From Streptomyces albofaciens JCM 4342 (GTDB taxonomy: Bacteria; Actinomycetota; Actinomycetes; Streptomycetales; Streptomycetaceae): DNA of 64,000 nt. The translations under genes and the position numbers were made by a program. Every line of letters starts with the position of its first letter. Position 1 is the first letter of the stretch. Shown in pieces: positions 1 to 8,228 of the stretch. The stretch lies in contig NZ_PDCM01000001.1 of assembly GCF_008634025.1 (NCBI RefSeq), positions 248,001 through 312,000 on the forward strand, written 5' to 3'. Below the pieces are notes generated by a model. That model was not told the DNA's origin and did not search any database. It was given only the letters and a program-made list of their open reading frames with translations.

Positions 1-617
1 ATCGGGTCGTCCGGGTTGTTCTTCTTCTGGAGGGCGTTGTAGGCCTTGGCGTCCTTGTCGGACATGCCGGCGAAGGTGGAGGGGTCGTACGACGGGGTGC
101 TGGCCAGGGCGAGGATCGCGCCGGTCTCCGGGTTGATCGCGGCGACCGCGCCCTTGCTCTTGCCCAGGCCCTCGAAGGCGGCCTTCTGCGCCTTGGGGTT
201 CAGGGTGGTGACGACGTCGCCGCCCTTCTGCTTCTCGCCGGTGAACATGTCGACCGTACGGCTGAAGAAGAGCTTGTCGTCGGTGCCGGACAGGATGCTG
301 TCGTTGAGCTTCTCCAGCTGGTTGGAACCGAACGCCTGCGACGCGTAGCCGGTGACCGGCGCCCACATCGCGCCGTCCTTGTAGATCCGCTTGTACTTGA
401 AGTCGCCGCTGTCGTTGGTCGTCGAGTCGGTGATCGCCTTGCCGTCGACGATGATGTTGCCGCGCGGCTGGCTGTAGCGCTCGATGGCCACCCGCCGGTT
501 GTTCGTGTCGTTCTTCAGCTCGTCGGCCTGGACGAACTGCACCCAGTTGACGCGGATGAGCAGGGAGAGAACCAGCAGGCCGCAGAAGATCGCGACGCGG
601 CGCAGAGGCTTGTTCAC
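1..617 (-). CDS. pbpA: Penicillin-binding protein PbpA (class B transpeptidase), 3' part cut by window edge
   Basis: This gene encodes a membrane-anchored D,D-transpeptidase that cross-links peptidoglycan. Only the N-terminal 205 or so codons are present; the catalytic domain lies beyond position 1. What is visible is a short cytoplasmic start, one membrane anchor (about residues 8-28, IFCGLLVLSLL), and the PBP dimerisation region with the RRVAIERYSQPRGNI motif near residue 42 and NPETGAILALAS further on. The GTG start overlaps the rodA stop as GTGA, so the two are translationally coupled. It is the last visible gene of the fhaA-fhaB-pstP-rodA operon; in actinobacteria a PASTA kinase (pknB) usually follows. 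The family call is firm, but no active-site Ser can be checked here. Confidence 0.93.
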   Translation of the reverse strand, partial: MNKPLRRVAIFCGLLVLSLLIRVNWVQFVQADELKNDTNNRRVAIERYSQPRGNIIVDGKAITDSTTNDSGDFKYKRIYKDGAMWAPVTGYASQAFGSNQLEKLNDSILSGTDDKLFFSRTVDMFTGEKQKGGDVVTTLNPKAQKAAFEGLGKSKGAVAAINPETGAILALASTPSYDPSTFAGMSDKDAKAYNALQKKNNPDDP

Positions 618-2011
618 GGGCGGACCACCTGGGTCATCTCGGCGTCGGTGGAGGGGGCGGGGGCCGGGGCGGGCCGGCGCGCGGTGTCGCTGATGCGCAG
701 CAGCAGCGCGACCAGGGCCCAGTTCGCGATGACGGAGGAGCCGCCCTGCGCGAGGAAGGGCATGGTCATACCGGTCAGCGGGATCAGGCCGGTGACACCG
801 CCGGCGACGACGAAGACCTGGAGGGCGAAGGCGCCGGACAGGCCGACGGCCAGCAGCTTGCCGAACGGGTCGCGGGCGGCCAGCGCCGTACGGATGCCGC
901 GCTCGATGAGCAGGCCGTACAGCAGCAGGATCGCCATCAGACCGGCTAGGCCGGCTTCCTCGCCGACGGTGGCGAGGATGTAGTCGCTCTTGGGCGCGAT
1001 ACCGCCGATGAGGCGGGAGTAGCCCTGGCCGAGGCCGGAGCCGAGGATGCCGCCGGAGCCGAAGGAGTACATGGCCTGGGCGGTTTCGGTGACGCCGCCG
1101 TTCAGCAGCTCCAGGGGGTTGAGCCAGTTGTGCACACGGGTCTGCACGTGCGACTCGAAGGTGGCCACCGCGACCGCGCCGCCGGCGCTGAGCAGCAGGC
1201 CGAAGACGATCCAGCTGGTGCGCTCGGTGGCCACGTAGAGCATGACCACGAACAGGCCGAAGAAGAGCAGGGACGTACCGAGGTCGGTCTCGAAGACCAG
1301 GATCATCAGGCTGAGCGCCCAGATGACCAGGATCGGGCCGAGGTCGCGGCCGCGCGGCAGGTACAGGCCCATGAAACGGCGGCTGGCCAGCGCGAGCGCG
1401 TCGCGCTTGACCATGAGGTAGCCCGCGAAGAAGATCGCGATGACGATCTTGGCGAACTCACCGGGCTGCAGCGAACCGACACCGGGGATGGTGATCCAGA
1501 TGCGGGCGCCGAACTTGGCCGGGAAGAAGATCGGGGCGATCAGCAGGACCAGCGCGACGACCATCGAGATGTAGGTGTAGCGCTGCAGGACACGGTGGTC
1601 CTTGAGGAAGATCAGGACACCGAGGAACAGGGCGACGCCGATCGTCGACCACATCATCTGCCCGGGGGCCAGAGCGCCGCCGAGCTGCTTGGTGGTGATC
1701 TGCGGCTCCTGGTCGAGGCGCCAGATGAAGACCAGGCCGAGACCGTTGAGGAGGGTGGCGATGGGCAGCATCAGCGGATCGGCGTACGGGGCCCACTTGC
1801 GTACGACGAGGTGGGTGACGCCGGCCAGCAGGCCGAGGCCGAGGGAGTAGCCCAGGATGCCTGCCGGGACCGAGCCCTCCTTGGCCAGACCCACGTTGAT
1901 GTAGGCGAAGACCGGGATGAGCACCGCGAAGACGAGCATGGCCAGCTCGGTGTTGCGGCGGCTCGGGGCACCGATGGTGCCCACGGTGGTCGTGGTGGTG
2001 GTACTGCTCAT
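614..2011 (-). CDS. rodA: FtsW/RodA/SpoVE family peptidoglycan glycosyltransferase
   Basis: This is a polytopic SEDS glycosyltransferase that polymerises lipid II and works with the class B PBP encoded next to it. The protein has 465 residues, typical for the family, with about ten hydrophobic segments. The C-terminal SEDS signature is clear: LIPLTGMTMPFLAQGGSS followed by NWALVALLLRISD. The N-terminus has a run of threonines. Its start is 23 bp downstream of the pstP stop, and its stop overlaps the pbpA start. The position beside pbpA and pstP matches the actinobacterial rodA locus rather than the division ftsW in the dcw cluster; a sporulation role is possible in Streptomyces but cannot be read from sequence. 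Confidence 0.95.
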   Translation of the reverse strand: MSSTTTTTTVGTIGAPSRRNTELAMLVFAVLIPVFAYINVGLAKEGSVPAGILGYSLGLGLLAGVTHLVVRKWAPYADPLMLPIATLLNGLGLVFIWRLDQEPQITTKQLGGALAPGQMMWSTIGVALFLGVLIFLKDHRVLQRYTYISMVVALVLLIAPIFFPAKFGARIWITIPGVGSLQPGEFAKIVIAIFFAGYLMVKRDALALASRRFMGLYLPRGRDLGPILVIWALSLMILVFETDLGTSLLFFGLFVVMLYVATERTSWIVFGLLLSAGGAVAVATFESHVQTRVHNWLNPLELLNGGVTETAQAMYSFGSGGILGSGLGQGYSRLIGGIAPKSDYILATVGEEAGLAGLMAILLLYGLLIERGIRTALAARDPFGKLLAVGLSGAFALQVFVVAGGVTGLIPLTGMTMPFLAQGGSSVIANWALVALLLRISDTARRPAPAPAPSTDAEMTQVVRP

Positions 2012-2034
2012 CAGTTCTACGGCCCCCTACGCCC

Positions 2035-3534
2035 TCACTGCTGGGTGCTGCAATTCTTTTCCAGCTTCTGCTGCTCCTCGGAGGGGGGCGTCTGGCTGGT
2101 GGTGGGAGTGGGCGTCGGGGTTGCCGGCTTCCCGGGCTTGCCCTTGTTCTTGCGGGCCTCTTCCTCGGCCTTCTTGCGGTCCTCCGCCGCCTTGCGCTCG
2201 GCCGCGTCCCGCTGCTCCTTGGACCGGCAGGCACCGGCCTGGTTGCCCAGCTCGGTGACCTTCTCGACCGCCTGGTTGCGGTTGTCGACCGCGATGGTCT
2301 CCTTGACCTGGTTGCGCTGGTAGACGGGGAGGTACTTGAGTTCGATCTCGGGGTGGTCCTCGTCGACCTTGTTGAGCTTGATCCAGGCCAGGTCCTGGCT
2401 GATGCCCTGGTACAGCGCGACGTGGTCGTCCTTGGCGCCGACGAAGTACTGCGTCTGCGTCCAGCGGTAGCCCGCGTACAGCCCGCCGCCGACCACGGCG
2501 AGCGCCAGCACGATGATCAGCGACCGCTTGATCCATCTGCCGCCGCGGCGCTCCGGCTTGAGGAAGTCCTCGTCGGTGAACGCGCCGAACGAGCCCTGCG
2601 GCGGGCCCGCGACGTCGTTGCCGCCGCTGCCCGGCGGGCCGAAGGCGCCGCCCGGCGCGCCCTGCGGCGCGTCCCGGTGGCGGCCCAGCTCGGCGGCGCG
2701 GGCGGCCGGGGTCTGCAGGGTGCTGGGGTCGTTGAGCTGGTGCTGGTTCTCGGCGACCGCGCCGACGACGACCGGGGTGTCGTTGAGCCGGCCGGCGAGG
2801 GTGTCGCCCGCGTCGACGTCCAGGACGTCCGCGACGATGCAGGTGATGTTGTCCGGGCCGCCGCCGCGCAGCGCCAGCTGGATCAGTTCCTGCACGGTCT
2901 CGTGCGGCCCCTGGTAGCTGGCGAGGGTGTCTTCGAGGGTCTGGTGGCTGACCACGCCGGACAGGCCGTCGGAGCAGATCAGGTAGCGGTCGCCGGCCCG
3001 GACCTCACGGATCGACAGATCCGGTTCGACGTGGTCACCGCTGCCCAGCGCGCGCATCAGCAAGGAGCGCTGCGGGTGGGTGGTGGCCTCCTCCTCGGTG
3101 ATGCGGCCCTCGTCGACGAGCCGCTGCACCCAGGTGTGGTCCTGCGTGATCTGCGTCAGGACGCCGTCGCGCAGCAGGTACGCGCGGGAGTCGCCGACGT
3201 GCACCAGGCCGAGCCGCTGCCCGGTCCACAGCAGGGCGGTCAGGGTCGTGCCCATGCCCTCCAGCTGCGGGTCCTCCTCGACCATGACGCGCAGCTGGTC
3301 GTTGGCGCGCTGGACGGCCGTACCGAGGGAGGTGAGGATGTCGGAGCCTGGGACGTCGTCGTCGAGCTGGACGAGGGTGGAGATCACCTCGGAGGAGGCG
3401 ACCTCGCCGGCGGCCTGGCCGCCCATGCCGTCGGCGATGGCGAGCAGGCGGGGGCCGGCATAACCGGAGTCCTCGTTGCCCTCCCGGATCATGCCCTTGT
3501 GCGATCCGGCGGCGAAGCGCAGTGACAGACTCAT
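2035..3534 (-). CDS. pstP: PP2C-type Ser/Thr protein phosphatase PstP
   Basis: This metal-dependent phosphatase dephosphorylates PknB-type kinases and their substrates. The PP2C domain covers about residues 1-235, with metal-binding motifs GNEDSGY, ADGMGGQAAGEVAS, GDSRAYLLRDG, CSDGLSG and GGPDNIT. A Pro/Gly-rich linker leads to a single membrane helix at about 335-358 (LIIVLALAVVGGGLYAG), then an extracytoplasmic tail with two cysteines and a Lys/Glu-rich segment ending in a Thr/Pro stretch. I chose the ATG at 3534 (MSLSLRF) because GAGG lies 5 nt upstream; an in-frame ATG at 3564 would add ten residues. It lies between fhaB and rodA in the same operon direction. Confidence 0.95.
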   Translation of the reverse strand: MSLSLRFAAGSHKGMIREGNEDSGYAGPRLLAIADGMGGQAAGEVASSEVISTLVQLDDDVPGSDILTSLGTAVQRANDQLRVMVEEDPQLEGMGTTLTALLWTGQRLGLVHVGDSRAYLLRDGVLTQITQDHTWVQRLVDEGRITEEEATTHPQRSLLMRALGSGDHVEPDLSIREVRAGDRYLICSDGLSGVVSHQTLEDTLASYQGPHETVQELIQLALRGGGPDNITCIVADVLDVDAGDTLAGRLNDTPVVVGAVAENQHQLNDPSTLQTPAARAAELGRHRDAPQGAPGGAFGPPGSGGNDVAGPPQGSFGAFTDEDFLKPERRGGRWIKRSLIIVLALAVVGGGLYAGYRWTQTQYFVGAKDDHVALYQGISQDLAWIKLNKVDEDHPEIELKYLPVYQRNQVKETIAVDNRNQAVEKVTELGNQAGACRSKEQRDAAERKAAEDRKKAEEEARKNKGKPGKPATPTPTPTTSQTPPSEEQQKLEKNCSTQQ

Positions 3535-3662
3535 ACGCACCTCGCCCGTCGGCTCGGGGTACATCCGCACGGTGCCCACCCTCCGGTCGGGAGCACGCTC
3601 GGGTCCGTCGAGTGGACCGCCGCGGCTCGCTCGCTCCGCTCGCGCTCTTTCATGACGTAGCA

Positions 3663-4190
3663 CTACTTCCGCAGCTCGATGACGGTCTTGCCGATGCGGA
3701 TCGGGGCTCCCAGCGGAATCGGTGTCGGGGTCGTCAGTCGGGTCCGGTCGAGATACGTGCCGTTGGTGGACCCGAGGTCCTCGACGATCCACTGGCCGTC
3801 ACGGTCCGGGTAGATCCTGGCATGCCGGCTGGAGGCGTAGTCGTCGTCCAGCACGATCGTGGAGTCGTGCGCGCGGCCCAGGGAGATGGTCTGTCCCTGG
3901 AGGGCGACGGTCGTGCCCGTCAACGTGCCCTCGGTGACCACCAGCTTTGTGGGGGCCCCGCGGCGCTGACGGTTGTTGCCGCGGCCGCCCTCCTGGCGGC
4001 GCTGCTGCGGCGGGGCGGCCTGCTGGCGCTGCTGAGCGCGCCCCTCCTGGCCGCCCCGGCGGGCGGCGCCGCGCTGTGTGACGCGCGTGCCGAACAGGTC
4101 GCTGCGGATGACCTGGACGGCCACGATGACGAACAGCCACAGTACGGCGAGGAAACCCAACCGCATGACCGTGAGGGTCAGCTCTGACAT
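3663..4190 (-). CDS. fhaB: FHA domain membrane protein FhaB (FipA-like)
   Basis: This is a phosphothreonine-binding adaptor of the cell-wall and division machinery. The 175-residue protein has an N-terminal membrane helix (about residues 6-28, LGFLAVLWLFVIVAVQV), a basic Gln/Arg-rich linker, and a C-terminal FHA domain at about 95-165. The FHA landmarks are the GRAHDSTIVL, SSRHARI and GSTNGTYLD motifs, which supply the Arg, Ser and Asn needed for phosphothreonine recognition. It starts 10 bp after the fhaA stop and is probably co-transcribed. In mycobacteria the homologue links kinase signalling to septal peptidoglycan synthesis; the same role here is inferred. Confidence 0.94.
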   Translation of the reverse strand: MSELTLTVMRLGFLAVLWLFVIVAVQVIRSDLFGTRVTQRGAARRGGQEGRAQQRQQAAPPQQRRQEGGRGNNRQRRGAPTKLVVTEGTLTGTTVALQGQTISLGRAHDSTIVLDDDYASSRHARIYPDRDGQWIVEDLGSTNGTYLDRTRLTTPTPIPLGAPIRIGKTVIELRK

Positions 4191-4200
4191 TGCCCCCGCT

Positions 4201-5061
4201 TCACCCTTCGGCTTGCCGGTAAACGATGGTGGTACTGCCCACGACGATCCGCGAGCCGTCGCGGAGCGTAGCGCGGGTGGTGTGCTGTCCGTCTACCACG
4301 ATGCCGTTGGTAGAACCCAGGTCCTGGACCGTCGGCGGCGCCCCGACGCGGATCTCGCAGTGCCGGCGGGAGACTCCCGGGTCGTCGATGCGTACGTCGG
4401 CGTCGGTGCTGCGGCCCAGGACGAGCGTGGGGCGGGAGATCTGGTGGCGGTTGCCGTTGATCTCGATCCAGCGCCGTGTCTGCGCGCCCCGGTCCGCTCC
4501 GCCCCGGCCCTGGTACCAGCCGTCGGAGGCCGGCTGGGCACCGGCGCCCGGCGCTCCTGTCCGGGACGGGGGCGGCGAGGTGGGCATGGGGGGCGGGCCC
4601 ACGTGTCCGCCGGGACCGGACGGGCTGCTCCGGGGCGCGGTGGGGCGCTGTGCCGCGGCGGCGGCACCCGGGTGCTCCTGGGACGTGCTGGACGCGAGGG
4701 TGCGGCTGCGGACGCGGTACAGGCCGGTGTCGAGGTCGTCGGCCTTCTCCAGGTGCACCTTGATCGGGCCCATGAAGGTGTAGCGCTGCTGCTTGGCGTA
4801 GTCGCGGACCATGCCGGAGAGCTCGTCTCCGAGCTGGCCGCTGTACGGGCTGAGCCGCTCGTAGTCGGGGGTGCTCAGTTCGACGATGAAGTCGTTGGGG
4901 ACGACCGTGCGGTCGCGGTTCCAGATGGTGGCGTTGTTGTCGCACTCGCGCTGGAGCGCGCCGGCGATCTCAACGGGCTGCACCTCGGACTTGAACACCT
5001 TGGCGAAGGTGCCGTTGACGAGACCTTCGAGACGCTGCTCGAAGCGCTTCAGTACTCCCAC
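4201..5061 (-). CDS. fhaA: FhaA: DUF3662 plus FHA domain protein
   Basis: This is a cytoplasmic phosphothreonine adaptor of 286 residues. The N-terminal DUF3662 domain (about 1-125) begins with MGVLKRFEQRLEGLVNGTF. A Pro/Gly-rich linker follows, then a C-terminal FHA domain at about 205-280 with the motifs LGRSTDADVRI, VSRRHCEIR and GSTNGIVVDG. It is the first gene of the operon, and the ATG has AGGAGG-like sequence (GGAAGGAGGT) just upstream. In actinobacteria this protein is tied to PknB signalling and to MviN control of wall synthesis. That role is known for the family and not shown by this sequence. Confidence 0.94.
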   Translation of the reverse strand: MGVLKRFEQRLEGLVNGTFAKVFKSEVQPVEIAGALQRECDNNATIWNRDRTVVPNDFIVELSTPDYERLSPYSGQLGDELSGMVRDYAKQQRYTFMGPIKVHLEKADDLDTGLYRVRSRTLASSTSQEHPGAAAAAQRPTAPRSSPSGPGGHVGPPPMPTSPPPSRTGAPGAGAQPASDGWYQGRGGADRGAQTRRWIEINGNRHQISRPTLVLGRSTDADVRIDDPGVSRRHCEIRVGAPPTVQDLGSTNGIVVDGQHTTRATLRDGSRIVVGSTTIVYRQAEG

Positions 5062-5691
5062 GGGGCACCTCCTTCCTCAGTCTTCGTCAGGTCGGTCTTC
5101 GACAGGGTCGTCCTGATACTGCTTACTGATCGTATCCACGCGCCGGGAAATCGGCTGGTTCCCCTTTCCCGCCGTGAGGACGAGTGTCGCCCCTCACAAG
5201 GTTGCTCACGCCTGCTTGCCGGTGCGTCACTCCGGTGCCACCGCGATGGGGCCGCGGTGCCGCCGTGGTGAATCGTGCTGTGTCACCGCCCCGGGGCGGG
5301 CCGCGGCACCGCGATGGCTTCGCGATGTGACCGCGCCGACGTTGCGATGGCACTGCGATCGTAGATGTGCCCCACTCACAGTGTCCCGCAACCGCCGGGT
5401 TCACCGACCGGGCGGGGCAGTGGGCGCGGGGCGGAATACGGACCGGGCCGGACGGGCCGTCGCGGTGCCGCGGCGGGTGGGCCGGTCGGCGGAGCGGCCC
5501 GGCCGGGGGACGGCGGGTGGGGTGACGGGTGCGCGGGTGGGCCGCTCACAAGGCGTCGCGAGCGGGCTCCGGAGAACGGATGTGATTGCACCCCGGACAG
5601 CGTGCTAATGTTCTGGGTGTCGGCAGGCGAGAGCGCAAGACCCGGACGGAACAGCCCGGATCTCGTGAGAGAATCTGACGACACACCCAAT
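5062..5691. other. Gene-free stretch between fhaA and tRNA-Leu
   Basis: No convincing coding region is seen in about 630 bp. It should hold the promoter of the fhaA operon (leftward) and that of the tRNA (rightward). The segment 5225-5360 contains loose repeats of a CCGCGATGG-like word. The best tRNA promoter candidate is TTGCAC at 5586-5591 with TAATGT at 5606-5611, but the 14-nt spacing is short. Confidence 0.5.
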
Positions 5692-5775
5692 GCGCGGGTG
5701 GCGGAATAGGCAGACGCGCTGGATTCAGGTTCCAGTGCCCGAAAGGGCGTGGGGGTTCAACTCCCCCCTCGCGCA
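5692..5775 (+). tRNA. tRNA-Leu (anticodon CAG)
   Basis: This is an 84-nt class II tRNA. The acceptor strand GCGCGGG pairs with CTCGCGC (one G-U) and A is the discriminator. The anticodon stem-loop is CTGGA-TTCAGGT-TCCAG, giving anticodon CAG, which reads CUG. A long variable arm (TGCCCGAAAGGGCGT) fits leucine, and the T arm is GGGGG-TTCAACT-CCCCC. The 3' CCA is not encoded. A strong terminator follows within 10 nt. No integrase or duplicated 3' end is nearby, so there is no sign of use as an attachment site. Confidence 0.97.
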
Positions 5776-5781
5776 CAGATG

Positions 5782-5816
5782 AGACCCCCGGTCCGGGATT
5801 CCCGGACCGGGGGTCT
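5782..5816 (+). terminator. Intrinsic terminator after tRNA-Leu
   Basis: A near-perfect hairpin: AGACCCCCGGTCCGGGA pairs with the downstream complementary arm ending in GGGGGTCT around a short TT loop, followed by TTTCGTT. It closes the tRNA transcript and could also act on leftward transcription from the LysR gene. Confidence 0.9.
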
Positions 5817-5889
5817 TTCGTTGTCCCCGGCCGTCTCGTTCCGTGGTCCGGCGGCCAGCCGTTCATTGTCCGAAAAGCACCGATGAGGG

Positions 5890-6849
5890 CTACGTCACAT
5901 CGGTGACGGCCGCGCTGAAGGCACGCGTGCGCGCGCTCTCGCGGTCTTGGTGCCAGACGAGCCCGAGTACGGAGTCCGGCAGTCCGTCGACCGGTACGAA
6001 GGCGAGGTCGCGGCGGCCGTGGTAGTCCGCCGTGGGCCGGCAGAGCAGCATCGCGCCGCGGCCGGCGGCGGCCAGGGTCAGTCCCTCCTGAAGGGTGCGG
6101 ACGGCCGGTCCGGGCGGGATGGGGCGGCCGCCGGGGGTGCTGGTGGGGGCCTGGGCGCAGCGCCAGTAGTCGGGGGCCGGACCTTCCACGGCGATGAGGG
6201 GGCCGTCGGCCAGTTCCTCGGCGTCGAGGCGGGTACGGGACGCGAACGGGTGGCGTACGGAGACGGCGAGTGTCTGCTGTTGCTTCGAGAAGACCGGACC
6301 GAGTACGAGGCCGGGTTCTTCGACGGGCAGCAGGACGACGGCGGCGTCGACCTCGTCACGGTGCAGCGGGCCGAACGGGTCCTGGAGGGGGATTTCGACG
6401 ATCTCCGTGGCGCAGCCGGGGTGGCGGGCGTGGAAGGCGTCGATGGACTTCATGATCGATGCGTCGGCGGTGCCCTGGAAGCCGATGCGCAGCCGGCCCT
6501 CGATGCCGCGGGCGGCGGCGATGGTGGCGTCGACCGTGCCGCGCAGCGCTTCGTAGGCCGGGCGCAGGGAGGCGAGGAAGTCCGTGCCGAGCGGGGTGAG
6601 GCGGACCCGGCGGCTGGTGCGCTCCACGAGGCGGGCGCCGACGCGGCGTTCCAGGGCGCGAAGGAGCTGGCTGACGCGGCTCTGGGAGACGTACAGGCGG
6701 GCGCCGGCGCGGCCGAAGTGCAGTTCCTCCGCGAGGACCAGGAAGCACTCCAGTTCACGGATCTCCAGCCCGCCGGGGGTGGCGGGCGCGGTGTCGCGCG
6801 GGGCGGTCGGGGTACTCCGGGTACTTCGGGATCGATGAGCCACGCTCAT
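5890..6849 (-). CDS. LysR family transcriptional regulator
   Basis: This is a DNA-binding regulator of 319 residues, the usual length for the family. The winged HTH is at about residues 28-87 (ELECFLVLAEELHFGRAGAR, then SQSRVSQLLRALERRVGARL). The rest is a periplasmic-binding-protein-like effector domain. The ATG at 6849 (MSVAHRSR) was chosen; the open frame extends further upstream but only as antisense to the neighbouring transporter. It diverges from the MFS gene at 6907 with 57 bp between starts, and an inverted repeat spans its start codon. Control of the divergent transporter is the natural inference; the ligand is unknown. Confidence 0.9.
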   Translation of the reverse strand: MSVAHRSRSTRSTPTAPRDTAPATPGGLEIRELECFLVLAEELHFGRAGARLYVSQSRVSQLLRALERRVGARLVERTSRRVRLTPLGTDFLASLRPAYEALRGTVDATIAAARGIEGRLRIGFQGTADASIMKSIDAFHARHPGCATEIVEIPLQDPFGPLHRDEVDAAVVLLPVEEPGLVLGPVFSKQQQTLAVSVRHPFASRTRLDAEELADGPLIAVEGPAPDYWRCAQAPTSTPGGRPIPPGPAVRTLQEGLTLAAAGRGAMLLCRPTADYHGRRDLAFVPVDGLPDSVLGLVWHQDRESARTRAFSAAVTDVT

Positions 6850-6858
6850 GAAAGCGTG
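6841..6858. promoter_or_regulatory. Inverted repeat over the LysR start codon
   Basis: CACGCT and AGCGTG flank a 6-nt centre that contains the LysR start codon, in the 57-bp gap to the divergent MFS gene. It may be the autoregulatory LysR site. The arms are only 6 bp and no second site was confirmed. Confidence 0.35.
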
Positions 6859-6906
6859 AGCTGTTCGCCGTTGTTCCCACGGGTGGCTGCGCATTGGCTG
6901 GGGTGC

Positions 6907-8118
6907 ATGACGACGATCGAGGAAACGACGGGCCGCGACGGTGAGTTGCGGCGGGGCAGGGGCGCGGGCTGGGGCGCGGTGACGGCGCTGGCGGCGGCCA
7001 CGTTCACGGTGGTGACGTCGGAGATGCTGCCGGTGGGGCTGTTGACGCCCATCGGAGGCGCGCTGGGGGTCACGGACGGTACGGCGGGGCTGACGCTCAC
7101 CGTGACGGGTGTGGTCGCGGCGGTGGGGGCGCCGGTGCTCACGCTGGCGGTGGGCCGGGCGGACCGGCGGAACGTGCTGTGCGGGCTGCTGGCCATGTTG
7201 GCGGTGGCCAATCTGCTGGCCGCCTGGGCACCGGGTTTCGGGGTGATGCTGGTGGCGCGGGTGCTGGTCGGGGTCGGCATGGGCGGTGTGTGGGCGCTCG
7301 CCGCGGGGCTGGCGGTGCGGCTGGTGGCGGCGCGGTCGGTGGCCGCGGCGACGTCGTTGATCTTCAGTGGGGTGGCGGTCGCGTCGGTGCTCGGCGTGCC
7401 GGCGGGCACCCTGATCGGGCAACTCGGCGGCTGGCGCGCCGCGTTCGCCGCGGTGGCCGCGCTGTCGGCGCTGGTCGCGGTGGCGCTGGCGGTCCTGCTG
7501 CCGCCGCTGCCGGCCGAGCGAGCGGTACGGCTCGACGGGGTGCTGCGGCTGTTCCGGGACGCGCGGGTACGCACGGGGCTGGTCGTGGTGGCGTTGCTGG
7601 TGGGCGGGCATTTCGCGGCGTACACGTATGTGCGGCCGGTGCTGGAGGAGGTGTCCGGGGTCGGCCCCGGGGCGATCAGCACGCTGCTCCTGGTGTACGG
7701 GGCGGCCGGGGTGGCCGGGAACTTCGTGGGCGGTGCCGGGGCGGGGCGGTCACCGCGCGGCATGCTGCTGGTAATCAGCGGGGTGCTGGCCGGGGCGGTG
7801 CTCCTGGTGCCGGTGCTGGGGGTGGGCGTTCCCGGGGCGGTGGCGCTGCTGGCGGTGTGGGGGCTGGCGTACGGAGGGGTGTCGGTCAGTACGCAGACAT
7901 GGCTGATGGCGGTGGCGCCGCGGGCGCGGGAGGCGGCGTCGGCGCTGTTCGTGGGGGTGTTCAACGCGGCGATAGCGCTGGGCGCGTTCGGCGGGGGCCG
8001 GGCCGTGGACGGGTGGGGGCTGACCGGGGTGCTGTGGCTCGGAGGCGCGCTGGCCGCGGGGGCGCTGGTGGCGGTCGCGGCCGGGCGGGGGCCGGGGTCT
8101 GGGGCGGTGTCGCGGTGA
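6907..8118 (+). CDS. MFS transporter (Cmr/AraJ-like efflux)
   Basis: A 403-residue integral membrane protein with about 12 hydrophobic segments. It starts at ATG 6907 (MTTIEETTG), and the first helix carries TFTVVTSEMLPVGLLTPI, typical of AraJ/PbuE-type drug or sugar efflux proteins. The loop between helices 2 and 3 has the MFS motif LAVGRADRRNV, and RVLVGVGMGGVWALAAGLA follows. The open frame runs upstream but that part is antisense to lysR. It is probably induced through the divergent LysR regulator. The substrate cannot be told from sequence. Confidence 0.9.
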   Translation: MTTIEETTGRDGELRRGRGAGWGAVTALAAATFTVVTSEMLPVGLLTPIGGALGVTDGTAGLTLTVTGVVAAVGAPVLTLAVGRADRRNVLCGLLAMLAVANLLAAWAPGFGVMLVARVLVGVGMGGVWALAAGLAVRLVAARSVAAATSLIFSGVAVASVLGVPAGTLIGQLGGWRAAFAAVAALSALVAVALAVLLPPLPAERAVRLDGVLRLFRDARVRTGLVVVALLVGGHFAAYTYVRPVLEEVSGVGPGAISTLLLVYGAAGVAGNFVGGAGAGRSPRGMLLVISGVLAGAVLLVPVLGVGVPGAVALLAVWGLAYGGVSVSTQTWLMAVAPRAREAASALFVGVFNAAIALGAFGGGRAVDGWGLTGVLWLGGALAAGALVAVAAGRGPGSGAVSR

Positions 8119-8216
8119 GGAGCGGCGGCTCCCGTGAAAACAGCGATCTTCAACCAGCGACTTTCGTCGCGGCAGCGAGCGACGAACGATGACTGCGCCG
8201 GACGGTGGGCTTTTCC

Positions 8217-8222
8217 TACGCT
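8217..8222 (+). promoter_or_regulatory. Possible -10 box of a leaderless promoter for the histidine kinase
   Basis: TACGCT fits the TANNNT form and lies 6 nt before the GTG at 8229, so transcription could begin at the start codon. There is no ribosome binding site there. No good -35 box is seen at standard spacing. Confidence 0.35.
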
Positions 8223-8228
8223 CAATAC

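Noticed and set aside
5692..5775. tRNA-Leu as integration site
   Set aside because: No integrase, no duplicated tRNA 3' end and no change in base composition nearby.
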